From Aplectana chamaeleonis (taxonomy: Eukaryota > Nematoda > Chromadorea > Rhabditida > Cosmocercidae), in NCBI GenBank assembly GCA_029168955.1, contig JAPDOI010000040.1, forward strand, positions 2,406,501-2,470,500: a DNA stretch of 64,000 nt. The letters run 5' to 3'. The notes below the pieces were generated by a model. That model did no database searches, had not been told where the DNA came from, and saw only the letters and a program-made list of their open reading frames with translations. Shown piece after piece: positions 34,010-46,119 of this stretch. Numbering within the stretch: the stretch's first letter is position 1; each line of letters begins with the position of its first letter. A program made the position numbers and the translations under genes.

Positions 34010-34812
34010 TGCGGCAGCACGATCTGAAAACAGGACGCGGTCAGCCGTAAAGATTTAGAGTAGGAGTCATCAGCGAAACTCATATAACTTTACAAGCTCA
34101 GTAACACATCTCTTCGTTTCAAGATTGATGCGTACCCGCTCAAGAAAATTCGCAACAAGTTCGCAGGTGATCGGAATCCAGAGGAAGATATTTCGTTTCG
34201 ACGCTAAATCTCTTACCAGTCTTACACACTACATAGAACCACGAGAATCGCTAGTGACATACAACTTTTAGTATATTGCGGATTACGATAGCGAGGAAAG
34301 GAGGGGACGACAACAGAAGCAAGCTCCTCTGCGCCAGTGGCGCCGTCGGCCACATCAGCCATGCTTTTAAAAGATCGCGCATGACTGGCCCTAGAGCTGG
34401 AACACGAAGATTACGCATTAATCCGCCAGCCCGACGTCGAAACGTGAGGTAAAGGATGGCGTTCGGAGGAACCCGCGAGTCCATGAAGATAGCGACTAAT
34501 TTCTTGTGCCGAACTGCGTGTTATCTGTGGTGATCGGTGGTAATTTTTGGTTTGTCTCATCTTGCTTTCTAAGAGCCTCATTTCAGCCAAGGGATTATCG
34601 CGGATCGCGTTTGGGCCTCTTATCGCTGTTGTCATCTGGAAGTTCTCGGCTTGCGAGCGTCGCCGCGGCTGAGCCCGCGAGGCTAGGAGTATCGGTAGAT
34701 GGAGGTAGCGATAAAAGAAACGAGCTCATCTGCACCAGCGGCGCCGTCAGTTACTTCATTTGGTTCATCATGATTTGTCTGTTTCATTAGCACATCTCAT
34801 TCCACCGTGTAT
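34010..34812. repeat. Dispersed repeat R8, copy 1
   Basis: It aligns in direct orientation with 59,630-60,355, with many substitutions: TTCGCAACAAGTTCGCAGGT against CTCGCAGCAAGTTCGTATGC, and GTTACTTCATTTGGTTC against ACCACTTCATTTGATTC. The repeat ends at TTAA, where a MITE begins. Confidence 0.6.
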
Positions 34813-34816
34813 TAAA

Positions 34817-35276
34817 GGCAGCATACACGCTCGTAAACGTAATTGAGATAACCACGGAAATAAAATGGTATGGCCCAGATTACAACGGTTACGCATTTTG
34901 AAGTGTCAAAAACGACCCACAATGCTGCTACATAAATTAGAAATTAGCCCCGCCCTAAATTTTCACGCCCCCTGTATTTGCCCTTTTCCTGCAACGCAAG
35001 GTTGCTGGGTCATATTCACCGTTGGTACTGTTGGTAGGTTGCCTAACAAGTGAACCAAACACGTCATTGACGGCGAAGATGACCCAGCAACCCTGCTTTG
35101 GAGCAAAAGAGCAAATACAGGGAGCGTGAAAATACAGGGCGGGGTCAACTTCTAACCCATGTAGCGGCATTGTGGGTCGTTTTTAGCGCTTCAAAATGCG
35201 TAAGCATTATGTTGTAAGCCATACAATTCGATTTACGCAGTTATTTCAACCACGTTTACGAGCGTGTATGCTGCCT
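34817..35276. mobile_element. TTAA-bounded MITE, family 3
   Basis: A 460-bp palindromic element with ends AGGCAGCATACACGCTCGTA lies between TTAA at 34,813-34,816 and 35,277-35,280. The interior closely matches 47,113-47,572 (TACAGGG, GACCCAGCAACC). Confidence 0.88.
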
Positions 35277-35280
35277 TTAA

Positions 35281-35763
35281 ATGAGCAAGGTAGGCTATGC
35301 CTACATCGCGTCATCCTGAAAATTATACGGCACATACCCATACATAGAAAACGCTGACCACAGTGGTATCTCTGGAATCGTCCAAGACTTCATATGAACA
35401 GAGTTATGGCTCCTTGAAATGCATTTTTTGGGCAAAAATTTCGTGGGCGAGTTGTTTCGGGCCCGTATTTCTCTTCATTCGCGATCGCTGCACGAGAGCA
35501 AAACAGGATGAGGAGATAGACCGGCAATGAACTGAAGAACGGCGACACGTTGAGAATTCATCCATCCATTATCGAGTTCGTGAATGTGGTAGGGGCCGGG
35601 CCTGTGGTGGTGAGCGAAGGAGGCCGGGCCTGTGGTGGTCGCTTATATCTCGCTTATTTGAAGGAATTGAGGTCTCACTTTTGGCACAAAATATACAGGA
35701 GGGTTCTGCTACACAATGTAACGAAAATCATCAAATTCATGTCTGAGGGTGCACTCTGCCTTG
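35281..35763. repeat. Probable family 2 MITE, decayed
   Basis: The interior CTTATATCTCGCTTATTTGA resembles 43,735-43,760 of the family 2 MITE, and the right end reads GTGCACTCTGCCTTGAA. The left end is weak. Confidence 0.4.
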
Positions 35764-37364
35764 AAAAAAATTTTCGCCGTTCATAGTCACTGCAATAACA
35801 ATAGATTACTCGAGTGTGCCATGATCATTTGCTACATTACAACCAAGCGTATGCAGAATTCATGCTGAATTTCTAATTTTCCAATTGCGATTCTGTTCTC
35901 TTCTCATTCTGTTTTCAGTTTCCTGTCCCTTAAAAAGAAGCCGGAAGCCATCAAGAACCAGTTAACATTATATTTTTAATGGTAAACCGCATTTGATACA
36001 GATCGTCACGTTTGCGAGGAAAAGGGCGCAATCGAATTGCTTGCTCCGTACACAGGCAGTCGAGCCTTGTACCCCTTCTGGTAACGGTGAATTGCTATCG
36101 AATTTGTGTGGGGTAACACTTCACAACGTCGGTCTGCTGAGCGACGAGAGGCGTTGCATAGACCTAAAAGGCATTAAAAAAATTAATTATCCTCAAAGGA
36201 AGTCGAGTGTATGGAGCATCCCGAGAAAATTTGAAGCTCGGAGAACTCTAACTTAACTTCAAAGTTGGCTCACCAAACCTAGGTGGACAAACCTAGTTCA
36301 GTCCACTCAAACCTTCCATTCCTGATTCGAAGTTTATCGGTTTGCCAGGAATACAGCAACCACACTTGATTAAATTTTCGGATTGGCCGCAGAAAATGTT
36401 ATTTGAATGCGGCGTCCGCATTATTTCCCATGCTTTTTGTTTACTGTAAACTGTCTTTCAAAACTTTTCTTCTGCTTCGTACCTTTCTCGCATATTTGTG
36501 TTATGTAATCCGAGACTTGTTGGTGTCCAAAAAGAAAAATATACATCAAGGGCGTCACAACTCACAACTACCTGTTGAGCGCATCCCGTATAGCTCGAGA
36601 TACCGCTGTCAAAAGAAGAAAACGGTTTCTCCCATCGAAAAAGTCCAATTTGAAAGCGATGGTATCTACAAGAGACATTGTTGATCACATATGATGGTAG
36701 TTTCCATGGTATAAAGCTAAGCAGCTCACTTGCGATGGCGTAGACGTCACTCGCTTGAATTTTATTGTGCTCTCGAGTACTTTTGTTGGTGGTGGCGGTC
36801 CCAAATTTCGGCTTGTTTTAATGGCTTGAAGGCAGTGGTCGCGATCAAATATGCTTGTCGTCTTTTTCTCTCCAAATCCTTCTCTGGGTCTCGAGCAGTA
36901 GGACATATAAAAAAAAATCGCGAAAAAAGCACTGTTTTGGGCCAAATTTGAAGGCTGAACTTTCTTGTCTTTTGATGGCGGACGAGCCCACTCCACATCA
37001 TAGGCATCGATGACCTCTTATATCAAGAACATCAGCTGGCTTGAAATTGAATTTCAATCAATGAAGCTTCGGATTTATGTACATATCTAGTCAAAAACAT
37101 TGCTGGAGTGCTTTCTTTCATTGCTCAACTGTTTTTATTAGGTAAATTTGCATTTATTTCGTCCTCTGACTGTCGATGATTTTTGACTGCTCGGCATGGG
37201 ACTGCGATCTTTTTCGTCATCGCTGTGCACGTGTGCACGAACTAGCATCTTTGGGCCTTAGAAACTCTAATTCTAGCCCGTTTTTCACCGCTCTTCCTTC
37301 ATAGTTTTTCAGCTGTTTTCGACCAAAGCTGATTTTTGTAGTTTTTTCTATAACATTTTCATCG
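35764..37364. other. Unassigned stretch
   Basis: A TTTTCAG acceptor at about 35,918 precedes a short frame (FLSLKKKPEAIKNQL), which might be an exon but has no partner. Several 60-100 aa frames near 36,000-37,000 show no motif. CACTGCCTTTAA at about 37,370 is a lone right end of a family 1 MITE. Confidence 0.35.
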
Positions 37365-37381
37365 TGACCACTGCCTTTAAA

Positions 37382-38837
37382 TTGACGTTGACAGAAAGCA
37401 TCTGTGCCATAAATGTAGAATATGCAAATGGAATGTTAATCAATTAACATTGGTATAACAGCCTTCACAGAGCGATGAAACGCTCTTTCGAGAGTCGAGC
37501 AGTAGACGATACTATGTAACCGTACCACGACAGCTAGCGCAGCCTGGTTTTCATACATCGTCTTCTAATCAGGATCAGATCGAACCGCTTTACAGAAAAG
37601 CGAGTCTACGTCAATTTCTGTGCCTTCTATTGCCTTATGAATACGGTCCTGCGATTCTATTTGGTCTTAGTGGAATTTCTCCTTTCCCTTTTCTAAGACT
37701 AAGTTTCTCAAATACCTTGGTCTGTTTATCATAGCGATTTCATTCGTCATGGAAAAATCTTCTTTGTGCTACATAGAACTCGCGTAAAAACTCTAATCTG
37801 GTGAATGGACGGGGCTGCGACGGTAGATCACCCCGCTCGACTCGAAACTTCATTTTCCAGTGAGGCCGCCAACCCCGCATGGCCAGCCGCCTGGTTCATG
37901 CGTCAGACTAAATCGAAAACGGAAATCTTACATCATCCATGGTATAATAAATTGGAATAAAGAGTCATTTCTGCACCTGTTCCTGGAATGGTATTCATTC
38001 GATTGGTGGTACAATGGTTTATTGAATAGGGTCAGCTCTCCTTACCACGCTTCCACAATGATTGAACTCCTAAAACTGAATGGCCCCGCCTGCGATGAGA
38101 GCCAGCGGGGACACAAGGCAGACATAACACGCTCCTACCCCGCGTCCACCCCTCTGTGTCCGTCGATCGAACGGAAATGAGTACAACGACAATTCAACGG
38201 GATAAACACTGAAAATGGAAAAGGAGAAGAGGATAAAGGTATCAAGAAAAAGGGTACAACTAATATAAACTATTAGATAATAAGTATAGTTAGGATACAA
38301 CAATAGTTTCAAGACTGAAATTCTCAACAATTCTCCATTAACTCGCCAGCATTCCGCTGGAATGTTCGGAGCTATTCCACAGTATTCCTATTCTGACGCG
38401 GCCACGAAATGTCTTCCCTCAACACTATTTAGGACGCCTCTTCTCTAGAATTTCTTAACTCGTGAAAAAAACTGCCCCTCGCAGGGACTGAAGGTAGCGT
38501 GAGAAACAAAACTAGCACAAATACATACAAGCAAGCCAGAGACAAATGAAACACATCTCATTTCGATACTCTCCGTGCATCTCAGGTACTATCATCCTCT
38601 CCTTTCACGTACCAATGAACTCTAAGCTTTCAGTCTTAGTTAGGCTCACTTGATAGATTGGCAAAAAGTAGCGACGTATGAGGGTATAAGGTGAAGGCGA
38701 AAATGTTGCAATGTGAGCAAAACTGGTGTGAAAGAAATATTAGAAGGGCATGAACTAGAACGCGACTGCTATCATGACTTCACAGGTGTATAACTCCTTC
38801 TTTTACCACTTCGCTGGCTCCCTTGCTCGGTCCCTGG
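37382..38837. other. Unassigned stretch
   Basis: No repeat partner, RNA or supported gene was found. A 106-aa frame at 37,860-38,180 has no recognisable feature. Confidence 0.35.
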
Positions 38838-39400
38838 CTAGATAACAACCTGTCTCAACAGGTCCAACCTTGAAACCTCAAGATAATCAATCACCGCCCG
38901 ACTTTTCTTGAATGCTCATGGAGAGCCTCACGTAGGCGGTGCATCTTCTTCTTGTTCAGTTATTCAGCCAGTGAGCTTCCAAAAGACTGGCGCTCACGCT
39001 CATGGTGTGCACTAGATCGTCGTCGGCTAATGAGCAACATTGGACGAGAATGAACCATCCTTCTTTCTACATTTTCGAAGAAAAAATCGAGCACATATCT
39101 GGCTAGATAACAACTTGGCTCATAATGCCCAACCTTGAAACCTCAAAATGATCACTCACCGCCTGACTTTTCTTGAATGCGCATCGAGAGCTTCGCGTAG
39201 ACGGTACAACCTCTTCTTGTTCGGTTGTTCAGCCCCAAAGCTCAAGACTGACGCTCACGCTCCGGTTGCGCGCTGTACCGTCGTCGGCTAATGAACAACA
39301 TTGAACGAGAGTGAACCATCATTCTTTCATTTTTTTTTTAAATGCGAGTACATACCTGACTGGATGACAACTTGTCTCATCAGGTCCATTTTCTTTTTCG
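38838..39400. repeat. About 260-bp tandem repeat, two and a fraction copies
   Basis: GGCTAGATAACAAC begins units at 38,838 and 39,101, and a variant (TGGATGACAACTTGTCTCAT) begins a third at about 39,358. Shared words include ACTTTTCTTGAATGC and CGTCGTCGGCTAATGA. The copies differ by perhaps 15 percent. Confidence 0.8.
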
Positions 39401-39562
39401 AGTTTTCTCCCCACATGGGATTTCATCAATCAATCTAATCAACTCAAGTTCTTCGCCGCTTTCTGGAAACGCAGTAAGCATTTTTAAAACACCACTATTT
39501 TTGATGCTAAAAGTTTAAATCTAGGGCGCTTTTGCAGTTTTTCCTCTCTACTAAGCGAATTA

Positions 39563-39841
39563 CTGTGCTTGTCTGGGTCAAACTCCGGTCCGCAATTGCG
39601 TCTCGACACGCTTTGCGGCCGCACGCTTCCAAGCCGGAAGAGCTTCCAGGGCCGTAGCCGTCGACATGTTGACTCTAGGTGGGTTTTGGAAACTGGAAAC
39701 TAGAACAAATAGGAGAAAATTGGATAAAAAAGGCCCATCGAGTTGGCTTATGCGCTGGAAACTCAACTGACCCAAGTGCGTGCGGCCGCAAAGCGTGTCG
39801 AGACGCAATTGCGGACTGGAATTTGGCCTAGAGAAGCACAG
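39563..39841. mobile_element. 279-bp TA-bounded MITE, copy 1
   Basis: Inverted ends CTGTGCTTGTCTGGG and mirror lie between TA dinucleotides, followed by longer inverted arms containing GCGTCTCGACACGCTTTGCG and GCGGCCGC. The copy at 62,183-62,461 has exactly the same length. Confidence 0.8.
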
Positions 39842-39843
39842 TA

Positions 39844-40185
39844 TGCCTTCTCAACAAACAGGAAACTGAAGCACATGAAGCTCATCTCTCACTACAATGG
39901 CCAAGGTGATGGAATTCGAGGCAACTTGTGGAATAATATTTAGAAGGAAATAGAGAATAACGGTAGTAACCGAGGTCCAAGTGGAAATGCTTTGCAGATT
40001 ACGTAGTACACAGTGGCATCCAGCAATATCTTTCAAGTGAATAAGTACCAGAAAATTAAATATGAGGCTATAATGACCACTCAAGAAAAGGGATCCCTTA
40101 CCTTGCGTATCATTGGCATTTTCCTTCACTTTGTTTCACGCATACGAGCGCTCTAATCCTCAAGAAATTTTTATAATGCAAAATT
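39844..40185. other. Unassigned stretch
   Basis: No gene or repeat partner was seen. Confidence 0.3.
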
Positions 40186-40396
40186 AATTCAGAATGAGAG
40201 AAAAGTAGGTACATATTACTTCGTCAACAACCGAAAAAGCACGCGGCTGTGACTGCGTTCTATGAAACAGCCGAATCAGAGGGGATACAAGCGCGTCTGC
40301 ATCGCTTTCTTCATAGAACGCAGTCACAGCTGCTAGAATTTTCGGTTGATGGTGAAGTATCATATAGTTATTACTATCTCATTCTGAATTTATTGG
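40186..40396. repeat. Short foldback
   Basis: Arms of about 80 bases mirror each other around 40,290. The most regular part is CAGCTGTGACTGCGTTCTAT with its complement, flanked by AACCGAAAA and ATTCAGAATGAGA. Confidence 0.7.
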
Positions 40397-40569
40397 GTGC
40401 CTTCGGAACGATATTCACCAGTTTTCTACCATAAGAAGGCAGAAGTCAGTCATTGAGCACAATGCCTAGGTTAATACAAAAAAACATAAATGCTCAAAAA
40501 ATGAAACGGAATGTGAAAAAGAGGCATGATTCACGAACAAACAGAAGAGAATAAAACAGTGCGAAAATT

Positions 40570-40655
40570 CAATTGCTGGATTCGAACCTATGATACCACT
40601 CCATTCACGCTGTGTTGTTATTAACTTCGTTATCCTCTCAGCCATAGCTGCTGAT
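40570..40655 (-). pseudogene. tRNA-like sequence with A and B boxes
   Basis: On the minus strand TGGCTGAGAGG (40,644-40,634) resembles a Ser/Leu-type A box. GGTTCGAATCC (40,588-40,578) is a perfect B box, and TTTT follows. The T stem does not pair well, so I call it a tRNA pseudogene or SINE head. Confidence 0.35.
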
Positions 40656-40974
40656 AACGCTGTGCTGCTTCAGTCGATTGCAAAGAAGAGTGTAAATTAT
40701 GCAAGTATCTTGGAAACGGCTCATTTATCAAGAACGAGCCAAAATCAAGGCGCCAAACTTTGTAAATGCTAATTTTGTCATAATCTAAGGCGCACTTAGC
40801 CGTTATTTTCAGTCCACTTGCTTTGACTGAGGAATTTCAGTAAGTTTTAATCAGTTTTTGTCATTTTTTGACTTGGCCTCTCAAAAAGTCCGTTGAGAAA
40901 ACCCTGCATACATTTTTGTTACTCTAGTCATCCCTCACAACTTCCACTGGGACTTTTTCCGAAACGTCGCGGGG

Positions 40975-41400
40975 TCCGAAAATCAGCTCCTAGTAAGAGC
41001 AACTTCTAGCCCTCGATTGAACATTGCCGGTGACGTCGACTGCACGACTGATGGCGGCAAATCGTTCCATAATTTAACAACGCGAACCAGAAACGAGTGC
41101 TTGCTTGTGACTGTGACTTCAGAATCTTTCTGCAATACGGCGGAGACGATGACCTCTCGTTCTGTCACTAAATGAGGACTGTGTTGAAAAGGAGCTAGTA
41201 TTCATCTCAATTCTGTCTGTGATCATCTTAAAAACCAGATTTTGGTCATAGATTACCCGTCTTAGGAGTTGCTATCAAGATGGAGCAGATTTTCTCTGTA
41301 CCTTTCTCTATACGAAAAAGTCAATTCTGCTGAATATCCTCTTTGTGAATCCTTTTCGGACGCCTTCGATCTGGTCGATCAGGCATTGTTTGGATGGAGA
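40975..41400 (-). pseudogene. LINE ORF2 C-terminal remnant (CR1/L2/jockey-like)
   Basis: On the minus strand SFLVRVVKLWNDLPPSVV (within 41,168-40,983) matches the characteristic tail of many LINE reverse transcriptase proteins. Upstream in another frame IEGVRKGFTKRIFSR matches the segment about 100 residues earlier in the same proteins. Stops and frameshifts lie between them. This is a different LINE lineage from the RTE at 14-17 kb. Only the last 150 or so residues survive. Confidence 0.65.
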
Positions 41401-41567
41401 CTTTAGTGGAGAACAATATTTCAATTAAGGTCTAACATTCATGTATGTCTTTTGATTTGAAGCATCTTGTTCTCCACTTTTTATGGCAAATCCCTACAGA
41501 ATACAGGTTTTTGATAGATTTGCGGGTTGCTTGTGCAATAATTATTAGCTTCTGTCGAACATTTCAA

Positions 41568-42677
41568 CAGAACCCGAGTTGTACCCACCTGTTACGCCGC
41601 GATCCGTCCATCCACTTGCCGTGCGATATGAGACTTTTCCGCAGCTACACAGCGCACACTGGAATGGATGTGCTCACAACGCTAATAAATGAAAATGGAA
41701 ATTAATATGATACGAGGAAGGGGGAAAAAGTAATGAAACTGGAGGAGCTGGAAGCAGGAAAAGCTAGGATAGTTTCAATGTACACATTCCGAAATTCCAA
41801 TGCTAATTTCAAAAAAAGTAGATTGCTGGTAATTTTTTGGATTTGATGAGGTTCATTCAAGTGAACCTAGTTGATAGAAAACATGATCAAGTATGAGAAC
41901 TAAGTATAAGAGCAATGGAAGAACGAGGAGAATCTGGCGAGCATCTTAGTATCAAAAGGTTTGATACCTAATGTGATTTAAAGGCCCTGTTCGCGATAAA
42001 AATCGCTTTTTTGCTTTTTCGCCTATCTCGAAGACGGTCCCATTTTGATTCCAATGATGCTTCTGGAATCGTACAAGACCTTCTGGGAATTGAGTTATGG
42101 TACCTCAAAAATTGAGCTAGAGAAAATGGTGGACGAGTTGTCCGAGGCTTGTAACTTCCGTCTTTTGCAGCCAATGTGAGCGAGCTGACCTGAGTAAAGA
42201 GAGAAGTTGAGAATGAAGGGAAGAACGGGGCTTTTGATCGGAAACCGTCGCTCAACTCACGATTTCGGGGGAGAGGCGGGACTTGCCCACAATGGCGGGG
42301 TTTTCCCACTTTTCTAAGCCGTTTTGCGGCTCCTGGGTAGCTTTTCGTCCCGTTTTTTTGACGCTGTTCTGCTTTTGAGAGCCACGAGAAGCGTTTGTCA
42401 TGAAAAATTCGAGGATGAAGTTTTTCGCGAACAGTGCCTTTAAGGACCTTGAATCTCGTCCCGGTTTTCGGGGTAAAACCGGGACGAGATTTGAGGTTCT
42501 TAAATAACCTTAAATACCGAACCTGGTGACGCTGAAATGTTTGCTAGATTTTCCTCTTTCTTCCGAAGCTCTTAATTCTCATGTTTAATGCTTTTTTTCA
42601 TCAACTAGGTTCGTTTGAATGAATCTTGTCACGGCGAAATACTTTCCCCGCTCCAACTTTGTTCACTTACGTTGAAT
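41568..42677. repeat. Second copy of the 20.8-21.6 kb foldback, with nested MITE
   Basis: It aligns with 20,764-21,645: AACCCGAGTTGTACC, TTGCCGTGCGAT, GTGAACCTAGTTGAT, CTCGTCCCGGTTTTCGGGGT and AACTAGGTTCG. The right arm is cut short at about 42,677. A MITE (41,982-42,439) interrupts it at TTAA, and the uninterrupted version is at 21,168. Confidence 0.8.
41982..42439. mobile_element. TTAA-bounded MITE, family 1b, with empty-site proof
   Basis: The 458-bp element begins AGGCCCTGTTCGCGATAAAA and ends TTCGCGAACAGTGCCT. TTAA lies at 41,978-41,981 and 42,440-42,443. The host foldback copy at 21,161-21,177 reads TGTGATTTAAGGACC with one TTAA, so the four bases were duplicated on insertion and the element ends are exact. 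Confidence 0.92.
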
Positions 42678-43165
42678 TTTTAAGTGAGAAACTACTGGGA
42701 AAAAATCTAACAAAACGCCCCCAAAACCCGAAAAGCATAATCGAGAGTTTCGGCCCGCATCGGGAACCTTCAAATTTTTGCAAACAGAAAAATTGGTTTG
42801 TGTGGCAATGCTCAAAGGCGAAATGTACTATAGCAGAGCTCTTGGTTCTCTTTCCGGCGCGGTGTGCGCGGTTGCGCTTTTGGGGTGTTGTGCGTGAGCT
42901 GACTTTTTCCCTGTACAAGGTTTGTCACCTAATTGAGCGAATTGAGATCTCACGCTCTACATGACATTCAAGGGGACAAACTCGTTCAAATTGATATCAA
43001 TTTTGCGCTATAAATTGAAGATCTGACGCTGCTAGTACACTATCGCTCGTAGGAATCGGTCAGAAAATGGGCGAGGACGGGTTTTCGCGTCTTTTTTGAA
43101 TGACTTGCTTCAAAATCAACTTTGAGCGGAACTAGTGGGATACTCATGATCCTGGCGTTGAGGGC
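42678..43165. repeat. Dispersed repeat R9, copy 1
   Basis: GTGAGAAACTAC, TTTTTGCAAACAGAAAAATT and AGCAGAGCTCTTGGTTC are shared with 54,340-54,620 in direct orientation. It truncates the neighbouring foldback. Ends are uncertain. The interval 43,166-43,372 that follows is unassigned. Confidence 0.5.
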
Positions 43166-43376
43166 TACCCAATAATGTAACCCTGGTGGCGATTTCTTTA
43201 AAGACTATAGAAGTCTCGCAATCAACCAGATCCCCATATACGGTAGAAACAGGACAACGCAGACAGAAGTGGTAGCGCCCTCGTCGCCACAATACCTTAA
43301 ATACAAATCTGACTGATTCGAAACTACAGATCCTAACGAAACCCCCACAAGGGCCATATCATTAGGTGACCCTTAA

Positions 43377-43853
43377 AGGCACAGTCCAACCTCTGAATCG
43401 CTCTTCTGTTTTTCTGCTTATCTTGAAAACGGTCCTACACTGATTCCAATGATGTCTCTGGAATTCTACAAGACCCTCTAGGAGCGAAGTTATGGCCCCT
43501 CAAAAATTTAGCTACAAAAGTATGGTGGACGAGTTGTCCGAGGCTTGTAACTTTCTTCATTTGCAGCCGATGTATGCCAGCCGACCTGGGCAAAGAGAGA
43601 GATTGAGAATGAAGGGGAGAACGGTGGAAGTGATCGAAAACCATCGCTTATCTCGCCACTGTTGAGCTCGAAAGATCGTGAAAGGGGCGTGCCAAAGTGG
43701 CTTCCGGGTGTGGGCGCCCCAGGGTGGCTTCCTCCTATATCTCGCTTATTCGAAGGAATTGAGAGCTCGCACTTGGCACGTGTTATATGGGGTGGCTCTA
43801 CTTCACAACCATGTGGGAATCTCAGATTTCAGCCTTGAGCTTGGACTGTGCCT
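43377..43853. mobile_element. TTAA-bounded MITE, family 2
   Basis: A 477-bp element with ends AGGCACAGTCCAA and TTGGACTGTGCCT lies between TTAA at 43,373-43,376 and 43,854-43,857. Its left interior resembles family 1b. Confidence 0.82.
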
Positions 43854-43965
43854 TTAACGCCAGGATCATTAACATCACCTTAGTTTCGCTCAAAGTTGAG
43901 TTCGAAGCAAGTTTCTCAAAAAAGGCGAAAAAGACGCGGGAACCCGTCCTCGCGCGTGTTCTTAA

Positions 43966-44453
43966 AGGCAGTGTTCACGATGAAAATCGTTTTTTTTTGT
44001 TTTACCGCCTATCATGAGAACGGCCCCATGGTGATTGCAATGGTGTCTCTGAAATCATACAAGACCTTCTGTGAACGCAGGTATGGTCCCTCAAAGATTG
44101 AGCTATGGAAACATGGTGGACGAGTTGTCCGAGGCTTGTAACTTCCGTCTTTTGCAGCCGATCTATGAGAGCTGACCTGAGTAAAGAGAGAAGCTGAGAA
44201 TGAAGGGAAGAACGGGGCTAATGATTGAAAATCATCGCTCATCTCAAGATCTCGAGCATTCATTTGTTCACGTCGGTGGGCGTGTGATGAGCTTTTGGGG
44301 TTTTCAATGCGCTCGAAGTTGCAACTTCGGGCTCTTTTGGGGCTCTTCCTGGCTCGTCTTCATGCGTTCTTTCGACGTTAACGTTACAGAGTGTCCCTCC
44401 ACTACCCAATCCTAGTGGATTTTCGGAAACGCTTTTCATCGTGAACACTGCCT
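43966..44453. mobile_element. TTAA-bounded MITE, family 1b
   Basis: The 488-bp element begins AGGCAGTGTTCACGATGAAA and ends CATCGTGAACACTGCCT, with TTAA at 43,962-43,965 and 44,454-44,457. It is closely related to 60,475-60,960 throughout. Confidence 0.88.
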
Positions 44454-44459
44454 TTAAGG

Positions 44460-44605
44460 GTCTTTTATACTCCCACCGTAGAGCGGCGCGGCGAAGCGCA
44501 ATCCTATGATATCGATCGCGCAGCGCCGTGTGATCAATATCATAGAAATGCACTGTACCGCGCCGCTCGGCGGCGGTAGTGCAAGCGATCCCTAACCAAA
44601 TCATA
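44460..44605. repeat. GC-rich inverted repeat
   Basis: GAGCGGCGCGG and CCGCGCCGCTC face each other across about 90 bases with two CTATGATAT/ATATCATAG motifs inside. It resembles the SINE-like body at 17,770-17,860 read on the opposite strand. Confidence 0.45.
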
Positions 44606-44689
44606 CGAGTGGTATTGTATTTAGAAATAAGAAAAAAAAAACGAAATTTTGATTGAAACAAAGATTAAACGATTCTTTCTGTATTGGTC

Positions 44690-46118
44690 CGTAGGTGAGC
44701 GAGTTACGCACCTGTGGTTGAAACAGCGAAGCTAGCGACAAATCTGTTTGGATGACGACGCTAATACACTCGTACGGCCTTTACTGGAACGCTGACACCG
44801 TTAGAAGCGAAAGAAATGAGCCGAAATGAGCGCAATAGAGCATTGAGTATTCATATTGAGGGGCGAAGTCCATACCGGCAGCTGGGTAAAGAATGATTTT
44901 GTGACTCAATACGGTTCAAGTACGGTCGCTTGAATTCATTTTTGGCGCTCAAAATTTGTGAGTGTTCTACTAGGGTCCGTGCTACTTCACTAAAGCGGCA
45001 CTCAGCGTTTCTGCGTTGCCACGCGATGGCAAATGTGAGTGCGACGCGAAGATCGCCTCGCGTAGGAATTGAAGTGTGAATGCTGAGCGATTGCGCACAT
45101 TTGTGTACGTACGCGATTTCGCGTAAACAAGCAACTGCAAATTCTTAGTAGAGTTAGAACTAGTTCTTTCGTGTTTCTTTGAGTGCAAGTGGTCCCAAGT
45201 ATGCTCATATTATTGCTTTCATTTTGAGATTCGAATGTGCTAATGAAAAACCCCGAAGGAAACCAGCGACGAGCTCGTCATCGCGCGACGACGACAGCGT
45301 CGCGTTGCATTGCAACGCTACGCTATCGACGCGGAGTGAGCATCATTTGCGCGTCTAGTCCGATGTATCGCGCCACCTTACGGTGAAGTAGTTGAGATAA
45401 CCACTTTAAACAACTCAGACGACCAACACAAAACGTCTAGTTCGTTGGAAGCGTCTAGAACGAGCCAAAGCGACTCTTTCAAAGCAAAAAAGGTGCATGA
45501 GAACGCGGGGTTCCACAGGCGAAGTTGGCGGGGTTCAACACCTGGCTCATTAAGATTGCTCGATAAACGTCATTTTAGCTCGTTTTCGAGGCTTGGAACC
45601 TCGCTAATGTTCGGCACCAGGCCATGCGAGTGGAGTAACGTCGACAGTCCAATCATATTTGCGCTCGTGTGCCTTTGCAAGCGTGCTTTCAGTTTTCAAC
45701 CGATTTATAAAAACCCGTTGGCACTTCATTTCCATCAAATTTTCCAGCAGTTTTCTTGTCAAATTTTAATACCAGCAACTCAAAGCCTTTTTTCTTTACA
45801 AAACGGAACAATCTCAACCCGCGCTGGCTACGCTGAACTCAGGGAGGCCGTGTCATTTCACAGAGTAATTACTCGACTTTTTGCCGCTTGTTCTGGAGAG
45901 CGACCCCGAGTCAAAACAATGCGGTCTGTCTCAACCTGGGTCAACCTTCAGTATGGATCAGGACAGAGCAGATCCATCAAGGCGGAAATCGTCCACTTTT
46001 TCCAACTGAAGCGAGAAATTCTGTTGTGTATGCAGGTGATTAGGCGAAAACTTCCGTTTGTTTTCACCAACTGGGCTAAAACCCAGTGGCTCGTGGCATC
46101 GCGTGATTGAAGCGAGAC
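44690..46118. other. Repeat remnant and unassigned stretch
   Basis: 44,780-45,000 resembles 29,950-30,170. Around 45,260-45,330 are GC-rich short palindromes. A 221-aa plus-strand frame (45,445-46,110) is the longest non-element frame here. Its composition is irregular, and no splice site, domain or repeat family explains it, so I leave it unassigned. Confidence 0.35.
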
Positions 46119-46119
46119 A

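Noticed and set aside
45445..46110. 221-aa plus-strand frame
   Set aside because: It is the longest frame outside known elements, but composition is irregular, there is no domain, signal or splice support, and it runs into repeat R1. Chance or decayed sequence is more likely.
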